DNA of 64,000 nucleotides, taken from the NCBI RefSeq assembly GCF_003952485.1, contig NZ_CP034447.1:1612001-1676000 (forward strand), given 5' to 3'. The stretch comes from Mesorhizobium sp. M1E.F.Ca.ET.045.02.1.1 (GTDB lineage Bacteria; Pseudomonadota; Alphaproteobacteria; Rhizobiales; Rhizobiaceae). Below are positions 1 to 8,756 of the stretch, in pieces. Positions within the stretch are counted from its first letter, which is position 1, and the number at the start of each line of letters is the position of its first letter. The notes under the pieces were generated by a model. That model had not been told where the DNA came from, did no database searches, and saw only the letters and a list, made by a program, of their open reading frames with translations. Both the position numbers and the translations under genes were made by a program.

Positions 1-89
1 GCGTTCCCGCCGGCAAGACAATGACCGAGGCCGAGATCGTCGCCATGGACTGGCACGTCAAGGGTGTCACCACGCCGCTGCCCAAGTAA
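1..89 (+). CDS. C-terminal end of a BMP/PnrA-type ABC substrate-binding protein (partial)
   Basis: The window opens inside a reading frame whose codons start at base 3 and which stops with TAA at 87-89. Only 28 residues are visible, ending VKGVTTPLPK. The MDWHVKGV stretch resembles the tail of basic-membrane-protein (PnrA/Med) nucleoside-binding lipoproteins. The next three genes encode the ATPase and two permeases that normally accompany such a protein, and only two bases separate this stop from the next ATG. The family call rests mainly on context. Confidence 0.6.
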   Translation, partial: VPAGKTMTEAEIVAMDWHVKGVTTPLPK

Positions 90-91
90 CC

Positions 92-1615
92 ATGACCGCC
101 CCGCTTCTGTCGCTGCGCGGCATCTCCAAGAGCTACGGCCAGATCCATGCCAATCGGGACATCGATCTGGACGTGGCTCCGCGCTCGATCCACGCAATCC
201 TCGGAGAGAACGGGGCGGGCAAATCGACGCTGATGAAGCTGATCTACGGCGTCGAACAGCCGGACGCCGGAACGGCGAGCTGGAAAGGAGAGCCCCTCGC
301 GCTCGCGTCCCCGGCGGATGCGAGACGCAAGGGGATCGGCATGGTCTTCCAGCATTTCTCGTTGTTCGAGACGCTGACGGTGGTGGAGAACATCCAGCTG
401 GTCGTGCCCGGGAAAAAATCGGACCTTGCGCAAGGCATCCGTAAGCTCGGCCGCGACTTCGGCCTGGAGGTCGATCCGCTTGCCCACGTACATGCTCTCT
501 CGGTCGGAGAGCGGCAGCGGGTGGAAATCATCCGCTGCCTGATGACCCGACCGCAGCTCCTGATCCTCGACGAACCGACTTCCGTCCTGCCGCCGCAATC
601 GGTGGACAAGCTTTTCGAGACGTTGCGGCGGCTGCGCGACGGCGGCGTGTCCATTCTGTTCATCTCGCACAAGCTGGAGGAGATCCGCGCGGTCTGCGAC
701 CGCGCGACCATCCTGCGCGGCGGGCGCATCACGGGCCATGTGGATCCCCGCGATCACGACGCGCACGACCTCGCCCGCATGATGATCGGCCGCGACATGC
801 CTCAGCCCATGCCGGCGCTTGCGCATTCCGGCGGAGAAAAGCGCCTTGAAATCGTTGGCCTCGAGCATCGGCCGGACGATCCCTTCGCCGCGACGCTTTC
901 CGACGTCAGCCTGACGGTCCGGGCGGGCGAGATCCTCGGTATCGCGGGCATCTCGGGCAACGGGCAGAGCGAGCTCGCGGCGCTGATCTCGGGCGAGACG
1001 GTGCTGCCGCGCGAAAAGTCACAGCGTATCTTCATGATGGGAAGGGACGTCGGCGCGCTCGATGCGGCTGCCCGCCGGCGGCTGGGCTTCGCCTTCGTTC
1101 CGGAGGAGCGGCTGGGCCGCGGCGCGGTGCCGGAAATGTCGCTCGTCCTCAACAGCCTTCTGACCGCCCATCCCTCCGGCCTCTTGAAACACGGCCTCGT
1201 CGACACGGCCCGCGCCAAGGCTTTCACGGAGGACTGCATCCGGCAATACGACGTGCGCACGCCGGGTTCCGAAACGGAGGCCGGGGCGCTTTCGGGGGGC
1301 AATCTGCAGAAGTTCATCATAGGCCGCGAGATCATGCTGTCCCCGAAATTGCTGTTCGTGGCGCAGCCCACCTGGGGCGTGGATATCGGCGCCGCATCCG
1401 CCATCCGCCGGCGCCTTGTCGCGCTGCGCAACGAAGGCATGGCCATCCTCGTCATCTCGGAGGAACTCGAGGAACTGTTCGAGCTCTGCGATTCGATCCA
1501 GGTGATCCATCAGGGCCGGCTGAGCCCGCCGCTGGTGACGCGCGACACCAGACCCGAGGAGATCGGCCGCTACATGATCGGCGCGCATTCGACGGCCGAA
1601 AAGGTCCCCGCATGA
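92..1615 (+). CDS. ABC transporter ATP-binding protein, nucleoside (YufO/NupA-like), two NBDs
   Basis: This 507-residue protein has two tandem nucleotide-binding domains and should energise nucleoside or purine uptake at the inner membrane. Domain 1 has Walker A GENGAGKST near residue 37, signature LSVGERQRV and Walker B LLILDEPTS. Domain 2 is the weaker one: its P-loop reads GISGNGQSE, its signature LSGGNLQK, and its Walker B is altered to LLFVAQPT, a form I associate with the YufO nucleoside branch rather than ribose RbsA. Its ATG lies 2 bases after the binding-protein stop, and its own TGA overlaps the permease start by 4 bases, so the genes are translationally coupled. Confidence 0.88.
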   Translation: MTAPLLSLRGISKSYGQIHANRDIDLDVAPRSIHAILGENGAGKSTLMKLIYGVEQPDAGTASWKGEPLALASPADARRKGIGMVFQHFSLFETLTVVENIQLVVPGKKSDLAQGIRKLGRDFGLEVDPLAHVHALSVGERQRVEIIRCLMTRPQLLILDEPTSVLPPQSVDKLFETLRRLRDGGVSILFISHKLEEIRAVCDRATILRGGRITGHVDPRDHDAHDLARMMIGRDMPQPMPALAHSGGEKRLEIVGLEHRPDDPFAATLSDVSLTVRAGEILGIAGISGNGQSELAALISGETVLPREKSQRIFMMGRDVGALDAAARRRLGFAFVPEERLGRGAVPEMSLVLNSLLTAHPSGLLKHGLVDTARAKAFTEDCIRQYDVRTPGSETEAGALSGGNLQKFIIGREIMLSPKLLFVAQPTWGVDIGAASAIRRRLVALRNEGMAILVISEELEELFELCDSIQVIHQGRLSPPLVTRDTRPEEIGRYMIGAHSTAEKVPA

Positions 1616-2712
1616 GCGCTCTGTTTCGGCCGTTCCTTCCCGTTCTGGTTCGCCGGGAGCACGCCTCGCTTGCAATCAAGCTGGTCGCCCCGCCCGCCGC
1701 GCTCGGCCTGGCGACGCTGCTCAATCTCGCGCTCTACCTCCTGATGGGCCGAGATCCGGCCGCTGTTTTCCACGCGATGCTTCTGGAGCCTTTCCTGTCC
1801 TGGGCCTCCTTCTCGGAAGTCCTGCTGAAGATGGGGCCGCTGCTGCTGATCGCGCAGGGGCTTGCCATCGGCTTTCGCGCAAAGGTCTTCAACATCGGCG
1901 CCGAAGGTCAGTTCATCCTCGGCGCGATCTTCGCATCGGCCGTTCCCATTTGGCTCCCGCAGGCGACGGGCCAGTGGATCTGGCCCGCCATGCTCGTCCT
2001 CGGCGCACTGGGCGGCGCGCTTTGGGCCTCGCTCACAGCGTTCTGGCGCGTGCGGCTCAACGCAAACGAAATTCTCGTTTCGCTCATGCTGGCGCTCGTT
2101 GCCGCGCAGGTGCTCAACTATCTGCTTCTCGGCCCCTGGAAGGACCCGGCCGGCTTCAACTTCCCGCAGTCGGTGATGTTCCAGTACGACGCGATGGTGC
2201 CGATCCTGATCCCCGGCACCCGCGTCAACGTCTCGCTGCTTATCGCCTTCGCGTTCTCCCTTGCGGCCTGGGTCTTCATGCAGAGGAGTTTCGCTGGCTA
2301 CAAGCTGCAGGTCGGCGGCCTTGCGCCGCGCGCGGCCGGATACGCCGGCTTCAACGAAGGACGCGCGATCTGGCTTTCCCTCCTCATCGGCGGCTTCGCG
2401 GCAGGCCTCGCCGGGGCGGCCGAGGTGGCGGGGCCGCTCGGCCAGTTGCAGCGCTCCATCTCGACCGGCTACGGCTATGCGGCCATCATCGTTGCCTATC
2501 TGGGTGGCCTCCACCCGATAGGCATCGTTTTTTCCGCGCTGCTCATGGCGGCCCTCTATATCGGCGGCGACAACGCCATGGTCTCGGCAAACCTGCCCGT
2601 CGCCGCGGTCCGGGTCTTCCAGGGCAGCCTGCTGCTCGCCTATCTCGTCGCCATCGCCTTCGTCCGCTACCGGCTCGAATGGCGCCATGCCGCCCACGGA
2701 AGCGCTCCATGA
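1612..2712 (+). CDS. ABC transporter permease, nucleoside type (YufP/NupB-like)
   Basis: A 366-residue hydrophobic protein with about eight to ten membrane segments. It carries the BPD_transp_2 features AKVFNIGAEGQF and NANEILVSLMLALVA typical of BMP-linked permeases. It starts at the ATGA overlapping the ATPase stop and itself overlaps the second permease by 4 bases. It would form half of the membrane channel for nucleosides. The family is clear, but the exact substrate is inferred from the ATPase and binding-protein types. Confidence 0.88.
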   Translation: MSALFRPFLPVLVRREHASLAIKLVAPPAALGLATLLNLALYLLMGRDPAAVFHAMLLEPFLSWASFSEVLLKMGPLLLIAQGLAIGFRAKVFNIGAEGQFILGAIFASAVPIWLPQATGQWIWPAMLVLGALGGALWASLTAFWRVRLNANEILVSLMLALVAAQVLNYLLLGPWKDPAGFNFPQSVMFQYDAMVPILIPGTRVNVSLLIAFAFSLAAWVFMQRSFAGYKLQVGGLAPRAAGYAGFNEGRAIWLSLLIGGFAAGLAGAAEVAGPLGQLQRSISTGYGYAAIIVAYLGGLHPIGIVFSALLMAALYIGGDNAMVSANLPVAAVRVFQGSLLLAYLVAIAFVRYRLEWRHAAHGSAP

Positions 2713-3620
2713 ATGCCCTCGAGTTCATCGTCGCCGGAATGCTGGCGGCGGCCACGCCGTTCCTTTTGGCCGCGCTGGGCGAAATGGTGGCCGAGCGGGC
2801 CGGCGTCCTCAATCTCGGCGTGGAGGGACTGATGGCCCTGGGGGCGGTCATCGCCTTCATCATCGTCTATCACGGCGGCGGCCACCTCCTTGGTTTCGTC
2901 GCCGCGGGCCTCGCCAGCACGGCTCTTTCCCTTGTCTTTGCCGTCATCGCGCTGGGGTTCCGCGCCAACCAGGTCGCGGTGGGTCTCGCCATCGGCATAC
3001 TCGGCCAGGGCCTCTCGGCACTGTTCGGCAAGAGCTATGAGAGCCTCACGGTCAAAGGCCTACCGAAGCTTTCATTGCCCTGGCTTTCAGATATCCCGGT
3101 CATCGGCGGCCTGTTCGTCGAGGACGTCGTCGTGTGGCTCTCGCTTGCTGCGACCGTCGCCATCTGGGCGATATTCGCCTACACCAAGACCGGCCTTGTC
3201 GTGCGCGCCGTCGGCGAGAATCCCAAGGCGGCCCGTGCGCTAGGCTATCCGGTAATCGCAGTGCGTTTCGCCGCGGTCGCTTTCGGCGGCGCGTTGGCGG
3301 GTTTCGCCGGTGCCTACGCGGCCGTGGTCTACACTCCGCTCTGGGCCGATGGCATGATCGCCGGGCGCGGCTGGATCGCGATCGCGCTCGTGGTCTTCGG
3401 CACCTGGCTTACCAGCCGTATCTTCCTCGGTGCTTGCCTCTTCGGCGCCGTGTCCCTCGCAAGCCTCGCGGCCCAGACAACTGGGCTCGACGTTTCTTCG
3501 CAACTTCTATCGAGCCTACCTTATCTCGTGACAATCGTCGTGCTGGGCATCATTTCTTCGAACCGGCGTTTGCTCAAGCTCAACGGCGTGGCTTCGCTGG
3601 GAGAGCCTTTCGAACAATAG
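2709..3620 (+). CDS. ABC transporter permease, nucleoside type (YufQ/NupC-like)
   Basis: A 303-residue permease, the partner of the preceding one, with conserved AERAGVLNLGVEGLMALGA near residue 25 and the cytoplasmic loop VGENPKAARALGYPV around residue 168. The same frame runs open far upstream, but the ATG at 2709 overlaps the previous stop (ATGA) and begins the recognisable permease sequence, so the longer version is not real. It closes a four-gene BMP-type importer operon. Confidence 0.88.
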   Translation: MNALEFIVAGMLAAATPFLLAALGEMVAERAGVLNLGVEGLMALGAVIAFIIVYHGGGHLLGFVAAGLASTALSLVFAVIALGFRANQVAVGLAIGILGQGLSALFGKSYESLTVKGLPKLSLPWLSDIPVIGGLFVEDVVVWLSLAATVAIWAIFAYTKTGLVVRAVGENPKAARALGYPVIAVRFAAVAFGGALAGFAGAYAAVVYTPLWADGMIAGRGWIAIALVVFGTWLTSRIFLGACLFGAVSLASLAAQTTGLDVSSQLLSSLPYLVTIVVLGIISSNRRLLKLNGVASLGEPFEQ

Positions 3621-3970
3621 TGTTCGCTCGCCGCCCGGGCGCGCAATAACCCGACATCTGAGCGCAGATCGGACCGTCCCTAAATTGGGGCATGAAGGGC
3701 TGCACGCAATCCTCAAGACCATGCCTTAAAATGCCGAGCTGATCCCGGGCCAATCCTGCCGGCAGGCCGGCAGAGGTGCCGGCTTCAAAAACGATGAACG
3801 CACCGCACCAACGCCGATTGCGGGCAGCGGAACTTCGCCGCGAACCGCGTCGCGAGTTTGAGCAACGGTTCGAAGCGGTTGGCAGCTAGGAGACGGTGCT
3901 CCCGGCGAAGATCCATCGCGTTCGATACGAAAGCGCGGTGACCGATCTTGAAGGAGAAGTGCGCCGTCTG
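3621..3970. other. 350-bp intergenic region between convergent genes
   Basis: I find no credible gene here. A GC-rich hairpin, CTGCCGG-cagg-CCGGCAG at 3756-3773, lies 136 bases after the permease stop and could help terminate transcription, but it has no T-run on either strand. Confidence 0.4.
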
Positions 3971-4564
3971 CTAGCCGTGCCGGATTTCCGTGCCGAGCAC
4001 CTTCAGGCATTCCCGGATGAAGGCTGCGAGCGCCGTCCAGCCTTTGGCCGAGACCATTGTGCCGTCGACATAGGCCTCCGTCGGAGATAGATCGATATAG
4101 GTGCCGCCGGCGAGCGTCACTTCCGGTTCGCAGGCCGCCAGCGCGCCTACCTTCTTGCCGCGTACGACACCATCGACCGCGATCAGGATCTGCACGCCGT
4201 GGCAGATAGTGAAGATCGGTTTCTTCGTTTCGTGGAAATGGCGCACCATTGCCTGGATGCGCCTGTCCGTGCGGATGTATTCCGGTCCGCGGCCGCCGGC
4301 GCAATAGACGGCATCGTACTGGTCGAGCTGTTTCTCCGCGTCGGCGAACGTCTTGTTGATCAGAGCATAGTGACCAAGCTTCTCGGTGTAGGTCTGGTCA
4401 CCCTCGAAATCGTGCAGCGAGGTCTTGATCAGGTCGCCGGCATTCTTGTCGGGGCAAACGACGTGGACGGTGTGACCGACGGCTTCCATCGCCTGCTGAT
4501 AGACAAAGATTTCGTATTCCTCGGTGAACTCACCGGTCAGCATCAGAATCTTCTTGGCTGGCAT
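3971..4564 (-). CDS. DJ-1/PfpI family protein (class I glutamine amidotransferase-like)
   Basis: A 197-residue cytoplasmic protein of the DJ-1/PfpI superfamily. The candidate nucleophile elbow is TICHGVQ, with Cys followed by His as in PfpI/YhbO-type enzymes, and the upstream loop GGRGPEYIR fits the oxyanion region. I use the ATG at 4564, preceded by an AAAGGACA ribosome binding site, rather than a longer frame that runs into the pseudogene upstream. Family members act as glyoxalase/deglycase-like enzymes, chaperones or proteases, and the sequence does not say which. It sits directly downstream of a decayed sugar ABC operon. Confidence 0.82.
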   Translation of the reverse strand: MPAKKILMLTGEFTEEYEIFVYQQAMEAVGHTVHVVCPDKNAGDLIKTSLHDFEGDQTYTEKLGHYALINKTFADAEKQLDQYDAVYCAGGRGPEYIRTDRRIQAMVRHFHETKKPIFTICHGVQILIAVDGVVRGKKVGALAACEPEVTLAGGTYIDLSPTEAYVDGTMVSAKGWTALAAFIRECLKVLGTEIRHG

Positions 4565-4637
4565 GACTTGTCCTTTCGATTTTGAAATGCCAAGGCCCTG
4601 TCGCGCCTTGGCTGTCGCAAATTGGATTTGCCGATTG

Positions 4638-4870
4638 TCAGAAGGAAGAATCCGGGAAGTAGTATTCCTTGGCGTTGGCCTGGGTGATGAGCGGCGCATC
4701 GAGCTTGACGTGGCCGCGGACCGGCGCCTGGCCGATCAGGTTCGCCACTGTCATGTAGATGGCGGTCTTGATCATCGAAGGCGGGTAAGGTGTCTCGACC
4801 GGTGTCATGGCTTCGCCGTCGATCACCTTCTTGACGATGTCCTTCATCCCGTTGCCGCCGAGCGCCAGCG
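4638..4870 (-). pseudogene. C-terminal remnant of a sugar ABC substrate-binding protein (RbsB-like)
   Basis: About 75 residues in one minus-strand frame match the end of a CUT2 periplasmic sugar-binding protein: GNGMKDIVKKVIDG, then TPYPPSMI, and finally LITQANAKEYYFPDSSF before a stop. No start, signal peptide or N-terminal lobe is present. The fragment abuts, in a different frame, the front of an ABC ATPase, so an internal deletion appears to have joined two genes of one former operon. Confidence 0.75.
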
Positions 4871-5091
4871 ATGTAGCCGGAAAGCAGCCGCATGAACGTC
4901 GACTTGCCGGCCCCGTTCTCGCCGATGATCGCATGGATCTCGCCGGGCAGGATATCGAGCGTGACATCCGACAACACGGTGACGGCGACATACTGCTTGG
5001 AAACGCTTTCGGCGCGCAGCACGGGCGCGACCGGCTGGGCGGTGACCGGCGCAACAGCGCGATCTCTGTCAATGCGAGCGGCAATGGACAT
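4864..5091 (-). pseudogene. N-terminal remnant of a sugar ABC ATPase (RbsA-like), truncated after Walker A
   Basis: The reading frame begins with ATG at 5091, only 8 bases after the stop of the GntR gene. It encodes a normal RbsA-type N-terminus with Walker A GENGAGKST followed by FMRLLSGYIA. Homology then stops abruptly near 4868 and the frame runs into binding-protein sequence read out of frame. Signature motif, Walker B and the second domain are all missing, so it cannot hydrolyse ATP. Its position behind the regulator suggests a lost GntR-controlled sugar import operon. Confidence 0.78.
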
Positions 5092-5099
5092 AGCAGCGG

Positions 5100-5798
5100 T
5101 CACTCGAAGGCAGGCAGGAGTCGGTCCCGCGAATTCTCGATGTGGATGCGCATCGCATGGGCGGCGCCGCTCGCATCGCCGGCAGCGAAGGCGGCGAGAA
5201 TGGCCTCGTGCTCGTCCAACGCTTCTTCGGTGACGCGCGAGTGGTACATCAGGCGGAAGATGTGGAAATGGGTATGCTGGTGGTTCAGTGTCTCGCGGAT
5301 GAGCTCGTTCTGCGCGAACTCCATGATCTTGTCGTGAAAGATCGCGTCTTGCCGCGCAAAGTTGGAATAGCGGAGGCGCTCGTCTTTACCCACCCGCCGG
5401 GCCATTACGCCGGCCGCCTCCTGCAGAGCTGCGAGGCGCCCCTCGTCAAGCGTTGCCGTGGCCTTGGCCGCGGCGGCGGGCTCGAGCAGAAGACGCAATT
5501 CATAAAGCTCGTCGAACCGGCGCCGAGTAATTTGCGGGGCGGCGCGATAGCCGATCAAGTGAGTTTTTACGACCAGGCCCTCGCCTTCCAGACGACCGAG
5601 CGCTTCGCGGATGGGCGTGTGTGAAACGTCGAATTCCCTGACAAGATTGTCCACGGTAATCCGAGATCCCGGCGGAATCTTCAGCGACATCAGTTGTGCA
5701 AAAATTGCTTCGTAAACATCGCCCGCCAAGCTGTTGGCGCGCTGGATGCGGCCGCTAGAGCGAGCTTCGTTGTCGACGGTCAGATCGGGGTCTTGCAT
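5100..5798 (-). CDS. GntR/FadR-family transcriptional regulator (FCD domain)
   Basis: A 232-residue regulator. The winged helix-turn-helix occupies residues about 20-90, with the GntR pattern SHTPIREALGRLEGEGLV. An all-alpha FCD ligand domain follows, with a typical RLLLEPAAAAKA helix and the metal-site-like HDKIMEF and EHEAIL helices. It is divergent from the alcohol dehydrogenase operon and is followed by the wreck of an ABC operon. It may therefore now serve the divergent dehydrogenases, or be an orphan of the lost sugar system. Confidence 0.88.
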   Translation of the reverse strand: MQDPDLTVDNEARSSGRIQRANSLAGDVYEAIFAQLMSLKIPPGSRITVDNLVREFDVSHTPIREALGRLEGEGLVVKTHLIGYRAAPQITRRRFDELYELRLLLEPAAAAKATATLDEGRLAALQEAAGVMARRVGKDERLRYSNFARQDAIFHDKIMEFAQNELIRETLNHQHTHFHIFRLMYHSRVTEEALDEHEAILAAFAAGDASGAAHAMRIHIENSRDRLLPAFE

Positions 5799-5856
5799 CG
5801 TTTTGCCTCTTGACAGGAGCGAGCCCTAACATGATGCTCCGGTCAATTCAATACTA

Positions 5857-5882
5857 TATCCTATACGATTTTATAGAGGATA
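5857..5882. promoter_or_regulatory. Candidate operator in the GntR/alcohol dehydrogenase divergent region
   Basis: The AT-rich imperfect inverted repeat TATCCTATA-cgatttt-ATAGAGGATA stands out in a GC-rich 226-bp divergent intergenic region. Its position 59 bases before the GntR start codon suits autoregulation. GntR/FCD proteins usually bind short AT-rich palindromes. The arms do not align perfectly (two extra bases on the right), so this is tentative. Confidence 0.35.
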
Positions 5883-6024
5883 CGAACAAATGAGCTAGGG
5901 AACCCTTTATGGCCGCGCCTGGCGGCCAGGACCGGCAAGAAAGCTGAACCCTGGGACCCGCAAGTCAGGCTCGGCGACGATCGCGGCACTTGGCCAATCG
6001 GTTTGTTTTGAAAGATCTCAGTCC

Positions 6025-7272
6025 ATGACCTTGTTTGCAGCCGCGCGCCTGCCGCGCGAAATTCTCTTTGGTAAAGGCCAGCGCCATGCGCTGCCTGCCA
6101 TTGCCGATCGATATGGCCGGCGCGCATTCATCTGCACCGACGAACGCCTCGCCAAGACGTCAGAGTTCGTCGAAATCCTCGATGGATTGAAAACTGCCGG
6201 GGTCGACACACTCGTCCACGACCGGACCTTGCCTGACGTGCCTCGCGACAGCGTCGGCGCCTGTGTCGCGGAAGCAAAAGGCTTCAAGCCGGACATGGTG
6301 ATCGGGGTTGGGGGCGGCAGTTGCCTCGACATGGCCAAATGCGCCGGGCTGCTGCTCAGCCATGGCGGCAAGCTCCAGGACTACTATGGTGAGTTCAAGG
6401 TGCCGGGCCCCACCCTGCCCCTGATCGCTGTGCCGACCACGGCCGGCACCGGCTCCGAGGTGACCCCGGTCGCTGTGATCTCCGACCCGGAGCGGACGCT
6501 CAAGGTCGGCATTTCCAGCCCCCACCTCATTGCCGCGGTTGCGCTTTGCGACCCGGATCTGACGACGACCTGCCCCCCTTCCCTGACAGCCATCGCCGGT
6601 GCCGACGCGCTGACGCATGCGATCGAGGCCTTCACCGCGGCAAGACGCTACGCCGATGCCGATCTGCCGCAACGACATGTCTTCGTCGGCAAGAGCGTGC
6701 TGACCGATCATTTCGCCCTTTTGGCAATCAGACTTTTGGGCCGCAGCCTCGAAGCAGCCTATCGTGACGGGTCGAACGAGAATGCACGCGCCGATGTCAT
6801 GATGGGCGCGTTGGCCGCGGGCTGCGCCTTCGGTACGGCGGGAACCGCCGCCGCCCATGCGGTGCAATATCCGGTCGGCGCGCTCACTCACACGCCGCAC
6901 GGGCTGGGCGTCGCGACGATGCTCCCCTACGTGATGGGCTACAACCTGCCCGCCGCAACGCCGGAGATCGCCGAAATCGGCACTGCCCTTGGCCTGCCGC
7001 GCCAGGACCGCAACGCCGATCAGCTGGCGGACGCCACGATCAGGGAAGTTGCGCGACTGTTCAACGCCATCGGCATAACCCGGACGCTGGCCGACCTCGG
7101 CCTTCCCGAGGACAGGATCGACTGGACGGCGGAACAGGCGCTCGGCATCGACAGGCTGATCAAGAACAATCCCCGCCCTTTCGACCTGCCAGCGATGCAG
7201 CGCTTGGTCAGGGCAGCCTATGGCGGCGACATGTCGGCCGCGATGATGAGGGATGGAGCCCGATTCCAATGA
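6025..7272 (+). CDS. Iron-containing alcohol dehydrogenase (4-hydroxybutyrate dehydrogenase-like)
   Basis: A 415-residue group III alcohol dehydrogenase. The dinucleotide-binding GGGSCLDMAK is near residue 96, the phosphate loop PTTAGTGSEVTP near 138, and metal ligands are supplied by GADALTHAIEAF (Asp, His) and by the His residues of AHAVQYPVGALTHTPHG. It would oxidise a primary or secondary hydroxyl with NAD+. The next gene, overlapping by 4 bases, is a semialdehyde dehydrogenase, so the product is probably an aldehyde passed straight on; 4-hydroxybutyrate is a reasonable candidate substrate but not proven. Confidence 0.87.
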   Translation: MTLFAAARLPREILFGKGQRHALPAIADRYGRRAFICTDERLAKTSEFVEILDGLKTAGVDTLVHDRTLPDVPRDSVGACVAEAKGFKPDMVIGVGGGSCLDMAKCAGLLLSHGGKLQDYYGEFKVPGPTLPLIAVPTTAGTGSEVTPVAVISDPERTLKVGISSPHLIAAVALCDPDLTTTCPPSLTAIAGADALTHAIEAFTAARRYADADLPQRHVFVGKSVLTDHFALLAIRLLGRSLEAAYRDGSNENARADVMMGALAAGCAFGTAGTAAAHAVQYPVGALTHTPHGLGVATMLPYVMGYNLPAATPEIAEIGTALGLPRQDRNADQLADATIREVARLFNAIGITRTLADLGLPEDRIDWTAEQALGIDRLIKNNPRPFDLPAMQRLVRAAYGGDMSAAMMRDGARFQ

Positions 7273-8756
7273 ACATTTCCCTGGAGCTTTTTGAGCAGGA
7301 TTCCGACATGTCCGACTACACTCCATTTTCGCATGGGCTCTACATTGGCGGGCAATGGCCCCCCTCGTCCAACGGCCGCGTCATCGAAGTGGTCGACCCA
7401 TCGACGGAGGCCGTGATCGCGGCGGTTCCCGATGCCACGCTGGCCGACGCTGCTGCCGCCGTTGATGCGGCCGCGGAGGCAGCTGCAAGCTGGCGCGAAA
7501 CCCCGCCGCGCCGGCGGTCCGAGATCCTGAGGCGCTGCTTCGAGCTGATGACCGAACGTGCCGAGACCTTGGCCGCGCTGATTTCCCTGGAGAACGGCAA
7601 GGCTTTGCGCGACGCGCGCGGCGAAGTCGCCTATGCGGCCGAGTTCTTCCGCTGGAACGCGGAGGAAGCGGTGCGCATCAGCGGCGAGTTCGGCCTCGCG
7701 CCGTCTGGCGCAAACCGGATCGTGGTCGACTACCAGCCCATCGGCATCTGCGTGCTGATAACGCCGTGGAATTTCCCGGCGGCGATGGCGACACGCAAAA
7801 TCGCGCCGGCGCTTGCAGCCGGCTGCACCGTCATCCTGAAGCCCGCCAGCGAGACACCGCTGACCGCCTATGCACTTGCAGCTCTATACGAAGAGGCAGG
7901 TGTGCCGCCTGGCGTCGTCAACGTCATCACGACCTCGAACCCCGGCCCGGTGACGGCGGCCATGCTGGCCGATGCGCGGGTGCGCAAGCTGTCCTTCACG
8001 GGCTCGACCGGAATCGGCCGCGTGCTTCTGGCCGAGGCGGCGAAACACGTCATCTCCTGTTCGATGGAGCTTGGCGGCAACGCTCCGTTCATCGTCTTCG
8101 ACGACGCCGATCTGGAGGCAGCCCTCGACGGCGCGATGATCGCCAAGATGCGCAACGCCGGCGAGGCCTGTACGGCGGCCAATCGGCTCTACGTCCAGGC
8201 GGGCATCCATGATGCGTTCGCGGAAGGCCTGCGCAAACGCATGGCGGCGCTCGCCGTCGGCCCGGGCACGGACTCAGAAACCGAATGCGGGCCGATGATC
8301 ACCAGGAAGGCCGTGGACAAGATCGATCGGCTCGTTCAGGACGCGGTCGCTCGCGGCGCGAAGGTTCTGTGCGGCGGCGCGATCGCTGAAGGCAGGGGAT
8401 TTTTCTATCCACCCACGGTGCTGAGCGACGTGCCGGCCGACGCCGTCATGGCTCACGAGGAGATATTCGGTCCCGTGGCACCGGTGAGCCGCTTCGAAGA
8501 TGAGGCGGAGGTCATCGCAAAGGCGAACGACACCGAATACGGCCTTGCCGCCTACATCTACACGCGCGACCTTGCAAAGGGCATGCGCGTGGCATCGAAG
8601 ATCGAGTCCGGCATGATCGCGCTCAATCGCGGCCTGATGTCGGACCCCGCCGCGCCCTTCGGCGGCGTCAAGCAGAGCGGGCTCGGGCGTGAGGGCGGCC
8701 AGAAGCACGGCATAGCCGAGTTCATGGAGGCGAAATACATCGCCGTGACGATGTGA
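7269..8756 (+). CDS. NAD(P)-dependent aldehyde dehydrogenase, succinate-semialdehyde type
   Basis: A 495-residue aldehyde dehydrogenase close to the GabD branch. It shows [26 protein letters not shown], the catalytic Glu in [11 protein letters not shown] and the catalytic Cys in [11 protein letters not shown]. It would oxidise the semialdehyde from the preceding dehydrogenase to the acid. The ATG at 7269 overlaps the upstream stop; a second ATG at 7308 (MSDYTPF) follows an AGGA motif and may be the true start, which would remove 13 atypical residues. Confidence 0.87.
   Translation: MNISLELFEQDSDMSDYTPFSHGLYIGGQWPPSSNGRVIEVVDPSTEAVIAAVPDATLADAAAAVDAAAEAAASWRETPPRRRSEILRRCFELMTERAETLAALISLENGKALRDARGEVAYAAEFFRWNAEEAVRISGEFGLAPSGANRIVVDYQPIGICVLITPWNFPAAMATRKIAPALAAGCTVILKPASETPLTAYALAALYEEAGVPPGVVNVITTSNPGPVTAAMLADARVRKLSFTGSTGIGRVLLAEAAKHVISCSMELGGNAPFIVFDDADLEAALDGAMIAKMRNAGEACTAANRLYVQAGIHDAFAEGLRKRMAALAVGPGTDSETECGPMITRKAVDKIDRLVQDAVARGAKVLCGGAIAEGRGFFYPPTVLSDVPADAVMAHEEIFGPVAPVSRFEDEAEVIAKANDTEYGLAAYIYTRDLAKGMRVASKIESGMIALNRGLMSDPAAPFGGVKQSGLGREGGQKHGIAEFMEAKYIAVTM

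Noticed and set aside
1950..2708. N-terminal extension of the second nucleoside permease
   Set aside because: The extension is the out-of-frame shadow of the first permease; the ATGA overlap at 2709 starts the homologous protein.
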